DNA from: Polymorphum gilvum SL003B-26A1
GTDB taxonomy: Bacteria > Pseudomonadota > Alphaproteobacteria > Rhizobiales > Stappiaceae
Direction of reading: 5' to 3'
Assembly: GCF_000192745.1 (NCBI RefSeq)
Contig: NC_015259.1
Location: forward strand, 4,355,001 to 4,419,000
Length of the DNA stretch: 64,000 nucleotides
Shown here: piece after piece, positions 25,901 through 34,995 of the stretch
How positions within the stretch are numbered: the first letter of the stretch is position 1
Layout of the letters: each line of letters starts with the position of its first letter
The notes under the pieces: generated by a model
What the model was told of the DNA's origin: nothing
What the model saw: the letters and a program-made list of their open reading frames with translations, nothing else
The model's database searches: none
Program-made: the position numbers and the translations under genes

Positions 25901-26049
25901 GCCAAGCCATCAATGCACTACGGACCGCGGCCCCGGAGCGCGCGCTTTGACTCTTGGGGGTCAGCGCGCCCCCCGGGGCCGCTCCGTTGCGCCAAACCTC
26001 GTAACACTGGGTGTCGCCTTAGCTCGTAAAGGTGGGTGTCGCTTGACAG

Positions 26050-26190
26050 GTGAAGGAGCGGGATCCGGGCTCCGAGGGGCCGGAGCTCGCCGCGGCGCTC
26101 CAGCGGATCGGCGAGCTCAGCATGGAAAACGAGCTCATGCGCGCGAAGATGGAGCAGAAAGGCCCTTTGGGCCGGAGACGGTGGCGGTGA
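26050..26190 (+). pseudogene. IS3-type orfA, C-terminal fragment
   Basis: The last 46 codons of an IS3-family orfA remain (ELAAALQRIGELSMENELMRAKMEQKG, a leucine-zipper-like helix), beginning directly where the IS21 element ends. The 5' part, including the helix-turn-helix, is missing here and I could not find it on the far side of the IS21 element. The stop overlaps the orfB ATG (TGATG). Confidence 0.7.
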
Positions 26191-27098
26191 TGGCCGGATC
26201 GTTCTCTCCCGCCACCGGACGCGCCTATGGCGTGGCGCGGGTCTGCAAGGTCTGGGGCGTGCCGAGGTCCAGTTTCTACCTTGCGCGCCGGCTGGCCCGG
26301 GATCCTGCCCCGGTGCGGCCCAAGGGCCGACGCGGGCCGAAGCCCTCCGTCTCGGATGACGCGCTCCTCGAGGCGATCCGGGCCGACCTCGCCCGCTCGC
26401 CCTGGTCGGGCGAGGGCCATCGGAAGGTCTGGGCGCGGCTGCGGGTGCTCGACGGCCTCAACGTCGGACGCAAGCGGGTCCTGCGTCTGATGCGCGAGCA
26501 CAACCTGCTGTCGCCGCATCGGGCCCGGCCACGCCCGGAAGCGGACCATGACCGCAAGATCGTGACCGACGCGCCGAACGTGATGTGGGCCACCGACGGC
26601 ACCCAGATCACGACGGTGCGGGACGGCAAGGTATGGCTCTTCGCCACGGTGGAGCACTGGAACGCCGAAGCCCTCGGCTGGCATGTGAGCAAGCGTGGCA
26701 CCCGCTGCGAGGCGCTTCAGGCCACGAGCATGGCCGTTCGCCAGCAGTTCGGCCACCTCGGCCGCGACGCCGCCCGCGGCGTGCAGCTGCGCCACGATCA
26801 CGGCAGCTGCTTCACGGCCGACGACTTCCAGACCCAGATCAGGGCCTGGGGCATGACGCCGAGCTTCGCCTTCGTCGGCCAGCCCGAAACGAACGGCGTC
26901 GTCGAGCGGTTCTTCCGGACCCTGAAGGAGCAGATCGTCCATGGCCGCGTCTACGAGACCATCGAGGACGTCCGCGAGGCGGTCCGCGCCTTCATCGCCC
27001 GCTACAACGCCGAGTGGCTGGTCGAGAAGAACGGCTACCTCAGCCCCGCGGCCCTCCGCCGCCAGCACCAACTTGCCGCCATGCCCATGGCCGCGTAA
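26190..27098 (+). CDS. IS3-family transposase orfB (integrase core)
   Basis: The 302-residue protein has a HTH_21-like region (LLEAIRADLARSPWSGEGHRKVWARL, RKRVLRLMREHNLLSPHR) and an rve-type DDE core: MWATDGTQI (Asp), RHDHGSCF (Asp) and NGVVERFFRTLKEQ (Glu). In this family orfA and orfB are joined by frameshifting to make the active transposase, so with orfA truncated this copy is probably inactive by itself. The right end of the element lies within about 60 bases after the stop but is not precisely placed. Confidence 0.92.
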   Translation: MAGSFSPATGRAYGVARVCKVWGVPRSSFYLARRLARDPAPVRPKGRRGPKPSVSDDALLEAIRADLARSPWSGEGHRKVWARLRVLDGLNVGRKRVLRLMREHNLLSPHRARPRPEADHDRKIVTDAPNVMWATDGTQITTVRDGKVWLFATVEHWNAEALGWHVSKRGTRCEALQATSMAVRQQFGHLGRDAARGVQLRHDHGSCFTADDFQTQIRAWGMTPSFAFVGQPETNGVVERFFRTLKEQIVHGRVYETIEDVREAVRAFIARYNAEWLVEKNGYLSPAALRRQHQLAAMPMAA

Positions 27099-27344
27099 CC
27101 TAACCAAGTGTCCAAGGAACCGGGTCCGGTTCATCCGTTGCGTCAGGTGTCGAGCTGTTCTTGTCGTCCATATCCTATTCTCCTTCGATCGGAAAATAGC
27201 GCTGCGAACTGTCTCAAGAAACCGTGCCCCAACCCATTCAACATCAGCCGGGACATCCCCGGCTGCACCAGCAATGCCCCGTGCGTGGGACAAAGATCGC
27301 GATCCCGCGCGGAGTCGAGGCGCAGAGGCCCGCGCTTGGCGAAA

Positions 27345-27365
27345 GGGGCGGCAGATCGCCGCCCC
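27345..27365 (-). terminator. Hairpin after the cluster 1 OmpW gene
   Basis: GGGGCGGC at 27345-27352 and GCCGCCCC at 27358-27365 form an 8-bp perfect stem with a 5-base loop, six bases past the OmpW stop; on the transcribed strand it is followed by TTTC. It probably ends the cluster 1 transcript. Confidence 0.6.
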
Positions 27366-27370
27366 CGGGG

Positions 27371-28027
27371 TCAGAAACGCCAGACGATACCGGCACCGAC
27401 AAGCAGCGGGTCGAGCGTGACCTTGGCATCGGCCGGTGGACCACCCACACCGAAAAAGCCGCGGGCATCGGTCTCGATCCAGATCTTCTTGACGTCGAAA
27501 TAGGCGCCCATCCGTTCCGTGATCATCGTCTCGAAACCGGCCTGCAGCACGAAGCCCCACCCGCTGTCGACATCGAATCCCGCCACGTCGCGGTCGTCGG
27601 ATTCAAGCATGGTGGTGTAGTTGACACCGGCACCGACATAGGGCTCGAAGTTCGGGTTCTGCGTGGGGATCCGGTACTGCAGGGCAAGGATCGCGGGGGC
27701 GTACTTCACGTCGCCCAGATAGCTGCCCGCAAGGCTCCCGGAGCCCTTGACCTCGGCCGTCGGCGGAATCCCGAAGGTGAACGTCGCCGACACGTTCTTA
27801 TTGAAGCGATAGCCGATGTCGAACGAGATCGAGTAGTTGTTGTCCACGGTAACATCGGACCCGGGGACCTTCGCTCCGCCCACCGACAGGTCGGCCCCCG
27901 GCGAGAAGAAGATACCGATCGGCCCGGTCCGAAAGAACCAGCCGGCATCAGTAGCATCCTGCGCGCTGGTCGATGTGGCGGCCAGGATTGCAAGACAGAT
28001 TGCACCGAACTTCGACAAGTGACCCAT
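27371..28027 (-). CDS. OmpW-family outer membrane porin, cluster 1
   Basis: This 218-residue protein starts with a signal peptide (MGHLSKFGAICLAILAATSTSAQ) and has alternating amphipathic strands ending in the C-terminal Phe (GAGIVWRF) that directs outer-membrane insertion. FEPYVGAGVNYT and FDVKKIWIETDA are OmpW-type segments. OmpW-family eight-strand barrels form narrow hydrophobic channels, and relatives such as AlkL and NahQ-type proteins aid uptake of hydrocarbons; that role is inferred here from position at the end of an aromatic cluster. The ATG at 28027 has GGAGG six bases upstream. Its paralogue at 59762 has the same length. Confidence 0.9.
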   Translation of the reverse strand: MGHLSKFGAICLAILAATSTSAQDATDAGWFFRTGPIGIFFSPGADLSVGGAKVPGSDVTVDNNYSISFDIGYRFNKNVSATFTFGIPPTAEVKGSGSLAGSYLGDVKYAPAILALQYRIPTQNPNFEPYVGAGVNYTTMLESDDRDVAGFDVDSGWGFVLQAGFETMITERMGAYFDVKKIWIETDARGFFGVGGPPADAKVTLDPLLVGAGIVWRF

Positions 28028-28125
28028 GCATAACCTCCCTGATTTGCAGTGGTACAAAGTTATTTTTTAGATCGGCCCGCCAAGCCGGCAGGCCCCCTCC
28101 CTCCCAACGTTGCGCCGCTTCCCTC

Positions 28126-29331
28126 CTACAGAAGCTTGCGCAGGTCGGGCGCCGTCGCCAGCGCGTCGTCGGTGACGACATAGCCCTTGGAAAGCAGCCG
28201 CCTGACGATGGCCATGTCCCGCGGACAGCCGAAGCAGATCGCACCGACCAGACGGCCATCGACCACCGAAAAGCGCGTGAACCCGTTGCCCTCTCCCTTC
28301 CGGGTCAACGCTGTTCCTGCGGCTGGCTGGACGTTGCCAATCATCTGGATATTCACATCGTACTGATCCGACCAGAACCATGTGTTCGGCGTGTAGGGGA
28401 CATCCCTGCCAAGCATGTTGCGTGCCGCGGCCACCCCCTGATCCTGTGCATTGGCCCAGGTTTCCATCCGGATCGGCGGGCCGCCCCCGCTGCGCATCGC
28501 CGCCACGTCCCCCGCGGCGAAGATTAGCGGGTCGGAACTGCGCAGAAACTCATCCACGAGGACGCCATTCGCGGTCTCGATCCCTGCCTCGCGGGCGATC
28601 TCGTCATTGGGGATCGCACCGACCCCGACAACCACCACGTCCACAGGCAGTGTTTCACCGCTCGAGAGCGTCAGGCTTTCGACCTGATCGGCGCCGGAGA
28701 CTGCTGTGATCCCGGCCCCCAGACAGATGCGGGTTCCATGGCTGCGATGCAGGTCAGCAAGCGCAGCCCCCACCTCGGCCGGCAGGCTTCGTCCACAGAT
28801 CCGGTCGGCCAGCTCGACGACCGTCGCCTCCATGCCCAGCTTGCGCGCCGTCGCCGCAACCTCGAGCCCGATCCACCCCGCCCCCACCGAAACCAGGCGC
28901 TTGCCCGATCCGAGCTTTGCCCGCAGCGCAAGCGCGTCGTCGAGCGTTCGCAGGTAGAACACGTTGGACTTGTTCGCGAAGTGGCCGTCGATGCGCCGCG
29001 CGCGGCTGCCGGTGGCAATGAGAAGCCTGTCATATTGCAGGGCCTCTCCGGTCTCGAGATGGACCACGCGCTGCTCGCGGTCGATCGACCGGGCGCGCTG
29101 CCCGAGCGTGATCTCGATCCGAAGATCCGCGGCGGCCTCCTCGGTCAGCAGGCAGGTGCCATGAACATCCGCCGCGCCCTGCAGCACGGCTTTCGACAAG
29201 GGCGGCCGCTCATAGGGGTAATACGGCTCTTCCGAGAGGATCGTGATGCCTCCCTCGAAGCCTTCGCTGCGCAACGTCTTGGCGGCGAAGGCCGCCGCCT
29301 GCCCGCCGCCCACAATAATGAACCGCTCCAC
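28126..29331 (-). CDS. FAD-dependent ferredoxin reductase, cluster 1
   Basis: The 401-residue enzyme has an FAD-binding FIIVGGGQAAAFAAKTLR, an NAD(P)-binding SVGAGWIGLEVAATARKLG, a second FAD motif ATGSRARR and the late FAAGDVA. It matches the putidaredoxin/BphA4-type reductases that pass electrons from NADH to a [2Fe-2S] ferredoxin feeding an oxygenase. The start is GTG at 29331. It is in the same operon as a putidaredoxin-type ferredoxin (33151). The cluster 2 copy (58494) has exactly the same length and the same residues at these motifs apart from minor changes. Confidence 0.92.
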   Translation of the reverse strand: MERFIIVGGGQAAAFAAKTLRSEGFEGGITILSEEPYYPYERPPLSKAVLQGAADVHGTCLLTEEAAADLRIEITLGQRARSIDREQRVVHLETGEALQYDRLLIATGSRARRIDGHFANKSNVFYLRTLDDALALRAKLGSGKRLVSVGAGWIGLEVAATARKLGMEATVVELADRICGRSLPAEVGAALADLHRSHGTRICLGAGITAVSGADQVESLTLSSGETLPVDVVVVGVGAIPNDEIAREAGIETANGVLVDEFLRSSDPLIFAAGDVAAMRSGGGPPIRMETWANAQDQGVAAARNMLGRDVPYTPNTWFWSDQYDVNIQMIGNVQPAAGTALTRKGEGNGFTRFSVVDGRLVGAICFGCPRDMAIVRRLLSKGYVVTDDALATAPDLRKLL

Positions 29332-29431
29332 GATCCTCTCTCCCTTTCATGCAGATGCACCCGGCCGGCGCCGCCGGCCCGATGCGATCGGTGTCGTCGC
29401 GCCCCGCGCCGGGGCGCAGGGCCCAGATCGG

Positions 29432-30337
29432 TCAGGAACCGACCTTGAAGCTTTCCGGGAAGGGAAGCCCCCAAGAGCTGAAGATGCCCGGCTGGTCTGC
29501 ACGCCACATTTTGGGCCCGGCCTTGCGATCGACGCAACGCGGCATCTCTCCCGAAAGCTCGTAGCGGTTGCCATCCGGCGTGAAGAAGTAGGAGTAGATG
29601 TTCGAGCCCACACCATGGCGGCCGGGTCCGGCCTCGGTGTTGATGCCGCCGCGGGCGATCTGGTCCAGCATCAACTTCATGTATTCCATGTTCGGGATCG
29701 TCCAGGCGAGGTGATCCAGCGTCTCGTGCGGCGCACCAGCGAACATCGCCACGTCGTGGTGATAGTCGCCGACATGCATCCAGGCGGCCAGCCGACCCTC
29801 TCCCCCGGGGAACTCCACGATATCGGCGGGATGGAAATCGACATGCTTCGCAAGGAACTCGATCGTCAGGGTCGCGTCCGGCCCGACACGCAGCGTGATG
29901 TGGTCGAGATCGAGCGGTGCGAGCCCGCTGAGGTGATTGCGCACGCGCGCGGCGGGACTGTAGTAATGCTGCCGCGCCGTCCGCTCCAGAAGAGCGATCT
30001 GCATCTTCTGCTGCTGCGGCGGAAGGTCGAACTCGATCAGTTTCTCGACGCCCGGGTCCGGGTTGGTCATTTCGCGCACTTCGACGCCGGCATCCTCGAC
30101 GCGCTTGCGGTAATGCCTGAGGTCATCCTCGTCATCGGCCGCGATCGCAAAGCTGATCACGCCGGTGCCACCTTCGGACAGCGCGACGTCATAGGTCCCG
30201 TCGGTACCACAGGTCAGATAGACCACATCATCCTGGCGCGTGATTTCCTCAAGCGCGAGAACCTCGGTGTGAAACCGCACCGATTCCTCGATATTCTTAA
30301 CCCGCAAACACGCATGCGAAAGCTTCTGCAGAGCCAT
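29432..30337 (-). CDS. Type I extradiol ring-cleavage dioxygenase (VOC family), cluster 1
   Basis: At 301 residues this is a two-domain VOC-fold extradiol dioxygenase of the 2,3-dihydroxybiphenyl/1,2-dihydroxynaphthalene type. The Fe(II) ligands are visible as His in DLDHITLRV, His in ETLDHLAWT and Glu in DGNRYELSGE. It would open the ring of a dihydroxylated bicyclic arene next to the hydroxyls; the neighbouring NahD-type isomerase and NahE-type aldolase point to 1,2-dihydroxynaphthalene or a larger analogue. ATG at 30337. A same-length paralogue lies at 57519. Confidence 0.9.
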   Translation of the reverse strand: MALQKLSHACLRVKNIEESVRFHTEVLALEEITRQDDVVYLTCGTDGTYDVALSEGGTGVISFAIAADDEDDLRHYRKRVEDAGVEVREMTNPDPGVEKLIEFDLPPQQQKMQIALLERTARQHYYSPAARVRNHLSGLAPLDLDHITLRVGPDATLTIEFLAKHVDFHPADIVEFPGGEGRLAAWMHVGDYHHDVAMFAGAPHETLDHLAWTIPNMEYMKLMLDQIARGGINTEAGPGRHGVGSNIYSYFFTPDGNRYELSGEMPRCVDRKAGPKMWRADQPGIFSSWGLPFPESFKVGS

Positions 30338-30373
30338 GCTCTTACTCCCTCCCTCGAGAGCGACTGTTAGAAA

Positions 30374-30970
30374 TCAGAGGCCCTTTTCCAGGGCCGTTTC
30401 CATGAATGCGAGGCGGTCATTGCCCCACCACATCTGGTCTCCGACGATCATTGTCGGCGTGCCGAACACCCCGGCCTCGTGGGCCGCGCGGGTCTCGGAC
30501 TCGTAGCGCTCGCCGGCATCGGCGGAATTCACCCAGGCATTGAGTTCGTCCGCCGCCCACCCGAACAGGCCGGCCAGTTCCCCCAGAAGCGCGGGATCGG
30601 CGGGATCAACCCCGCGGCCCCATACCCTGTCCCAGGCCTCGCGAATGAAGGCCTCGCCCTGACCACGATCCTGCGCAAAGAAGAAAGCCTTGTTCAGCCG
30701 TTCGGACGCAAGCGATTTCGGGAACACCAGCGGCACCCCGTAAAGCGTAGCCCACCGCTCGAGATCCTTCGACAGATAGCGGATCTTGAGAGGAAGGCTG
30801 ACATTCGGCGGCGCGGTGTTGCCGGCCAGCAGCTTCAGCTTGGGCAGGTTTACCGCATGAGGGACGAGTTCGAGCCCATGGCGCTGACAGATTGCCGGCA
30901 GCTTCTGAAACGCCAAATAGGCGAAAGGGCTCATGAAGTCGAAGTAGAAGTCCAGACGCGACGGGCTCAA
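30374..30970 (-). CDS. nahD: 2-Hydroxychromene-2-carboxylate isomerase (NahD type), cluster 1
   Basis: The 198-residue thioredoxin-fold (DsbA/kappa-GST-like) protein starts [15 protein letters not shown], where the Ser of MSPF is the glutathione-contacting catalytic residue of the family, and ends with [21 protein letters not shown]. It interconverts 2-hydroxychromene-2-carboxylate and trans-o-hydroxybenzylidenepyruvate in naphthalene degradation. The start is a TTG at 30970 overlapping the NahE stop (TTGA); the cluster 2 copy has an ATGA at the same place, giving the same length. An upstream in-frame start would only overlap nahE. Confidence 0.9.
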   Translation of the reverse strand: MSPSRLDFYFDFMSPFAYLAFQKLPAICQRHGLELVPHAVNLPKLKLLAGNTAPPNVSLPLKIRYLSKDLERWATLYGVPLVFPKSLASERLNKAFFFAQDRGQGEAFIREAWDRVWGRGVDPADPALLGELAGLFGWAADELNAWVNSADAGERYESETRAAHEAGVFGTPTMIVGDQMWWGNDRLAFMETALEKGL

Positions 30971-31962
30971 CGGCCAGCCTCCCTCTCGAGCTCGGCCGCA
31001 AGCTTCGCCCATTGCCGCCCGGATTCCCGACCACCCTCGAGGATCGCCTCGGGGACGATATGGTAGGGCGGACGGACGGGCCCGGCGGTCATCCAGCCGG
31101 CGGCATCCATGCGCGCCTTTTCGATCCCGATGTTATAGACCGAAAATTCCTTGAAGGAGCCGTTCGGGAACAGCGTCCGATAGGTCATGCCGATCCGGTC
31201 GGTCAGCGCCTTGGCCTTCGACCAGTCGCCGCTCTGCCGGGCCTCCAGCACCAGGTCACGCAGCTGGATCGCTGGCGCCGGGCCACAGACCGCGCCGCTG
31301 GTCCAGAATGCGCTGCACGCTTCGGGATCGACCCGCGCAGCCGCATAATAATCGACATCCAAGGGCATCAGGCGGATCCGGCGGCGCGTCAGGTTGAGGT
31401 CGGTGTAGAGCGCTGCGATATTGATATACTTGGCCGAGACGACCTGCGGGATCTCGGCGATCTGTGCCCAGAAGGCCCGCGGGAATTCGAACTTGAACGC
31501 CTCGGGGTTGGCATAGACACAGATCGCAACATCGGGACACGCGGCCGCGACGTCACGGTAGAACTGGACGGCCGTCGGCACATCGGGCTGAACCCACATC
31601 GGCAGGCCCAGCATGACACCATCGACGCCGATCTCGCGCGCGGCGCGTGTCATCGCGATCGAATCGCGGGTGTTCAGTCCGGTCGTGCCGCCAAAGACCG
31701 GGATCCGGCCGCGCAGGGTCTCGACGAGGGTCCGCATGTACGCCTGCTTCTCGTCCCAAGTGGTCGTCGCGCATTCGCCAAGCGTGCCAAGCGACAGGAT
31801 CCCATCGACCCCCGCAGCGACCAGAGCTTCGGCAACGCGCGCAGTCTCGTCCAGGTCGACAGTGTCGGTGGCCGAAGGATCCGAGGCGTTCGGCTTGGAA
31901 GGTGTGGGCATGATCGCCCAGCATCCGGTTACATCATCAACGGTGAGCATGTCGCGCTTCAT
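30967..31962 (-). CDS. nahE: trans-o-Hydroxybenzylidenepyruvate hydratase-aldolase (NahE type), cluster 1
   Basis: The 331-residue DHDPS-fold aldolase has the Schiff-base Lys in [12 protein letters not shown] and the catalytic Tyr in [14 protein letters not shown], with [12 protein letters not shown] at the N-terminus as in NahE/PhnE. It releases pyruvate and an o-hydroxyaryl aldehyde (salicylaldehyde from naphthalene). Two adjacent ATGs occur; the one at 31962 is chosen for spacing from AGGA and because it gives the same length as the cluster 2 copy. Confidence 0.92.
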   Translation of the reverse strand: MKRDMLTVDDVTGCWAIMPTPSKPNASDPSATDTVDLDETARVAEALVAAGVDGILSLGTLGECATTTWDEKQAYMRTLVETLRGRIPVFGGTTGLNTRDSIAMTRAAREIGVDGVMLGLPMWVQPDVPTAVQFYRDVAAACPDVAICVYANPEAFKFEFPRAFWAQIAEIPQVVSAKYINIAALYTDLNLTRRRIRLMPLDVDYYAAARVDPEACSAFWTSGAVCGPAPAIQLRDLVLEARQSGDWSKAKALTDRIGMTYRTLFPNGSFKEFSVYNIGIEKARMDAAGWMTAGPVRPPYHIVPEAILEGGRESGRQWAKLAAELEREAGR

Positions 31963-32036
31963 CATGACTTCCTGTTCGGCGGGATGCGCATCGGGCACCC
32001 CGCCCGGTTAAGGGGGCAGACAGGGATTTCAGGAAA

Positions 32037-33096
32037 TCAGAGCGGAAGGGCGTTGCCCCGGTCCTCGCGCCAGAGGCCCAGCTTTTCCTGGCAGACCCGG
32101 TCGGAATACGAGAACATGACGGCATCGGTCCCGGCCTCGTGGACAACCGACTTCCAGCTCGGCACCACGAAGATGTCCCTAGGACCCCATTCATAGGTGT
32201 TTCCGGCGATAGTCGTGCGTCCTGTTCCCTCGGTGACGACGAACACGGTCGCATCGGTCGAGCGATAGGGGTTCGTCTTCATGCCCTTCGGCAGCAATTG
32301 CAGGCAGGGCGAGATGGTCGGCATCGCCCAGCCACCGTCGATCGGGTTGATGTAGCGCATCTTGAACCCGTGGCAGGGATCCACTTCGCCTTGCAGCTTG
32401 AGATGCTCGAGCGCCTCGCGCGAGCGTTCGTAGGGATAGTTGAAGATCGGCGAGGACATGCGGGTCGGCTCGTAATCGACCGGCAGCATGTTCGCACCGA
32501 AACGCCAGCTGCTGTCCCCGTCGCGCCGGGTGATCGGCTGCTGATCCTCCTGGTGCTCCTCGGCGAAGGATGCGTCGAACAGCGACACGATCGGAATGTC
32601 CAGCCCATCCAGGCCAGATCATCGGTTCGCTGCTTTCGTTGCCGTGGTCGTGCCAAGCGCCGGGCGGGGTGATCACGAAATCACCGAACCCCATGATCGT
32701 CCGCTCTCCATCGACCGAGGTCTGCGCACCCGCGCCATCCAACACGAAGCGCAAGGCAGACTGACTGTGGCGGTGAGCCGGCGCGACTTCGCCGGGCATC
32801 ACGATCTGCAGACCGGCATACAGCGACGTTGTGATCCGCGACTGCCCGCGCAGGCCAGGATTCTCGAGGATCAGCACCCGCCGCTCGGCCTCCTGGGCCG
32901 TGATCAGGCCGCCCGCCTCGAGCAGGTAATGCTTGGCCTCATCGAAATGCCACAGATGCGGGCGGCACACGCTGCGCGGCTCCGGTGTGATGATGTTCGA
33001 CAGAACGGTCCACAGGGCGGTGTAGGACCCGTTGTCGATCCTGTCATAAAAGGCTTTCAGGGCCGGCGTATCGGCAGGCTTTTCAGTAAGCGACAT
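32037..33096 (-). pseudogene. Gentisate/salicylate-type cupin dioxygenase, frameshifted, cluster 1
   Basis: Two overlapping frames together match the intact 352-residue dioxygenase at 54767 from end to end. The first frame holds [11 protein letters not shown] through [16 protein letters not shown] and EPMIW, including the metal-binding PAHRH group; then an extra G at 32612-32613 (CCAGGCC where the intact frame needs CCAGCC) shifts into another frame. The second frame resumes at [11 protein letters not shown] and runs to the normal C-terminus GNALPL. It encodes no full-length enzyme unless the extra base is a sequencing error. It sits in the same place in the operon as the intact copy. Confidence 0.85.
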
Positions 33097-33150
33097 GGCT
33101 TTTCTCCCAAACAACCCGCGCCGGGGGCGGATCCGATATCTTTCAGAATT

Positions 33151-33474
33151 TCAGAATTGAAATTCGGGTGTGGTCACGGTCAGACCGTCGAGTTCCGGCG
33201 TCAGCCTGATCTGGCAGGCGAGGCGACTGTTGGCTTGGCGGTTGGCCGCAAACTCCAGCATGTTGGCTTCAGCCTCTGCAATCGGCGGAAGCTTGCCAAC
33301 CCATTCCTCGGCCACATAGACTTGGCAAGTCGCGCAGGCGCATGCGCCACCGCAATCCGCGTCGATTCCGGGAATACCCGCCATCGTGGCGGTTTCCATC
33401 AGCGACTGACCTTCCGGCGAGGTGATTTCACGCCGCGCACCGGAAGAATCTATGAAGACCAGATTGATTGTCAT
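33151..33474 (-). CDS. [2Fe-2S] ferredoxin, putidaredoxin/adrenodoxin type, cluster 1
   Basis: This 107-residue protein has the cluster ligands C-x5-C-x2-C in DADCGGACACATC and a later Cys in SRLACQIR, the vertebrate/bacterial adrenodoxin arrangement used by P450s and some dioxygenases, not the plant C-x4-C or Rieske pattern. It would shuttle electrons from the reductase in the same operon. ATG at 33474 with GGGAGGG upstream. It is the first gene of cluster 1. By hand alignment 80 of 107 residues match the cluster 2 copy (54393). Confidence 0.93.
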   Translation of the reverse strand: MTINLVFIDSSGARREITSPEGQSLMETATMAGIPGIDADCGGACACATCQVYVAEEWVGKLPPIAEAEANMLEFAANRQANSRLACQIRLTPELDGLTVTTPEFQF

Positions 33475-33618
33475 GATTGCTGCCCTCCCCGGCTGCTCAT
33501 GGTCCTGACGATATGCCGACAGGCGAGGCTTCGGCCCCATCGTCGAGCCACCAGACCACGCACCGCGGAATACCCCCCTAAGGACGCCAGCGGTCGCGAA
33601 GCGTGCTGTCGCCCCTTA

Positions 33619-34995
33619 GGTCACGTCCGTCAAGCTGGTGTAAATTCCTGGATGGCCTGAGGGCATGATCAGGCGGCTTTCGTGGTTATGCTGAGAATGG
33701 GGTCGATCTCCTCCTTGTCGATCTCGGCGAAGGCCTCGACCATCATGTAGCGGCTCGAGGTCTGCCATTCGTCGTTGGCTTCGAAGAGCACGGCGCCGAT
33801 CAGGCGCATGATTGAGGCCTCGTTGGGGAAGATCCCGACGACATCGGAGCGCCGCTTTACCTCCTTGTTCAGGCGCTCGATCGGGTTGGTGCTGTGCAGC
33901 TTGGTCCTGTGCTGGCGCGGGAAGGACATGTAGGCCAGCACGTCATGCTCGCTGGCGTCCATGAGATCGGCCAGCTTGGGCCAGCGCGGGCGCAGTTGTT
34001 CGGCAACCTTGCGCCAGGTTTCGCCCGCATGGGCGCGGTCGGGCTGGTCGAAAGCCTGGCGGATCGCGGCGGCGACAACGGTGTGTTGGCCGCGCGAGAC
34101 GTGGGCGAGAGCATTCCTGATCCAGTGAACGCGGCATCGCTGCCAGGTCGCTTCGAACACCCGGGCAATGGCTGCCTTGAGGCCGGTGTGGGCATCGCTG
34201 ATCACCAGCTTGACCCCACTCAGCCCCCGGGCGCGGAGGGAACGCAGAAACTCGGTCCAGAAGGTCTCGGCCTCTGAGGGCCCAATGCCCAAGCCGATGA
34301 TTTCCCTTCGGCCCTCGGTGTTGGCCGCCACCGCAATTATGGCCGCGACCGGCACGATGCGCCCGCCTTGGCGGACCTTGAGATAGGTGGCGTCGAGCCA
34401 GACATAGGGCCAGTCGCCGGTGAGCGGCCGGTTCAGGAACTCCCCGACCCTGTCATCGATATCCTTGCAGAGCTTCGAGACCGTGCTCTTCGATATCCCG
34501 CTGAGCCCCATGGCCTGCACCAGCTCGTCGACGCGGCGGGTGGAGACGCCGCCGATCCAAGCCTCCTGGATCACCGCCACCAGCGCCTGCTCGGAGGTCT
34601 TGCGGGCCTCGAGGAAGCCCGGGAAATAGCTGCCCTGCCGCAGCTTCGGCACCCGCAGGTTCAGCGTGCCCAAACGGGTATCGAGAGCGCGCTCTCGATA
34701 CCCGTTGCGCCAGGTCGTGCGTTCACCGCTGCGTTCATGCCGGCCGGCGCCGATGATGCCTTCCACATCGGTCTCCATGATCAGTTGCAGCACGGCTTCG
34801 GCAATGCCGCGCAAGAAGTCGCCCTGATCGTGCTTGGCCAGAAGCTCGGACAGGTCCATGTTCGTCTTGGTCATCGGGGTCTCCGTAGGGGCCGTGGTTG
34901 AAGTCGCCAAACTCCACCTCGAACATACACCTCGATGGCCACCTGGGATCACACCGCCGACGGCGATGAAATTACACCAGCTCCTCGGACGCTAA
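33619..34995 (-). mobile_element. IS256-family insertion sequence with 9-bp target duplication
   Basis: The 1377-bp element carries one transposase gene. Its ends are imperfect inverted repeats (CGTCCG.. AGCTGGTGTAA at left, the same read from the right end). It is flanked by identical CGCCCCTTA at 33610-33618 and 34996-35004, the 8-9 bp duplication expected of IS256, so it is a simple and probably recent insertion. It separates the cluster 1 promoter from its first gene. Confidence 0.9.
33669..34874 (-). CDS. IS256-family (mutator-type) transposase
   Basis: The 401-residue transposase has the DDE residues of the IS256 family: VWLDATYLKVR, VKLVISDAHTGLKAA and TNPIERLNKEVKRR, with the RCRVHWIRNAL C/H region between. 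ATG at 34874 (MTKTNMDLSELL) is chosen over the frame extending to 34952, which runs into the terminal repeat. It appears intact. Confidence 0.96.
   Translation of the reverse strand: MTKTNMDLSELLAKHDQGDFLRGIAEAVLQLIMETDVEGIIGAGRHERSGERTTWRNGYRERALDTRLGTLNLRVPKLRQGSYFPGFLEARKTSEQALVAVIQEAWIGGVSTRRVDELVQAMGLSGISKSTVSKLCKDIDDRVGEFLNRPLTGDWPYVWLDATYLKVRQGGRIVPVAAIIAVAANTEGRREIIGLGIGPSEAETFWTEFLRSLRARGLSGVKLVISDAHTGLKAAIARVFEATWQRCRVHWIRNALAHVSRGQHTVVAAAIRQAFDQPDRAHAGETWRKVAEQLRPRWPKLADLMDASEHDVLAYMSFPRQHRTKLHSTNPIERLNKEVKRRSDVVGIFPNEASIMRLIGAVLFEANDEWQTSSRYMMVEAFAEIDKEEIDPILSITTKAA

Larger units (their letters stand above)
23769..26048 (+). mobile_element. IS21-family insertion sequence 2
   Basis: istA and istB lie on the plus strand. 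The inner repeat TAAGGCGACATCCATC...TTACGAGG at about 23795-23818 matches, inverted, TAAGGCGACACCCAG...TTACGAGG at about 26001-26022, and an outer copy ends ...TTGACA at 26048; the left outer end is taken as TGTAGCGGGACA at 23769 by alignment. It is unrelated in sequence to the first IS21 copy. Its right end abuts a truncated IS3 orfA. Exact left end is approximate. Confidence 0.75.
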
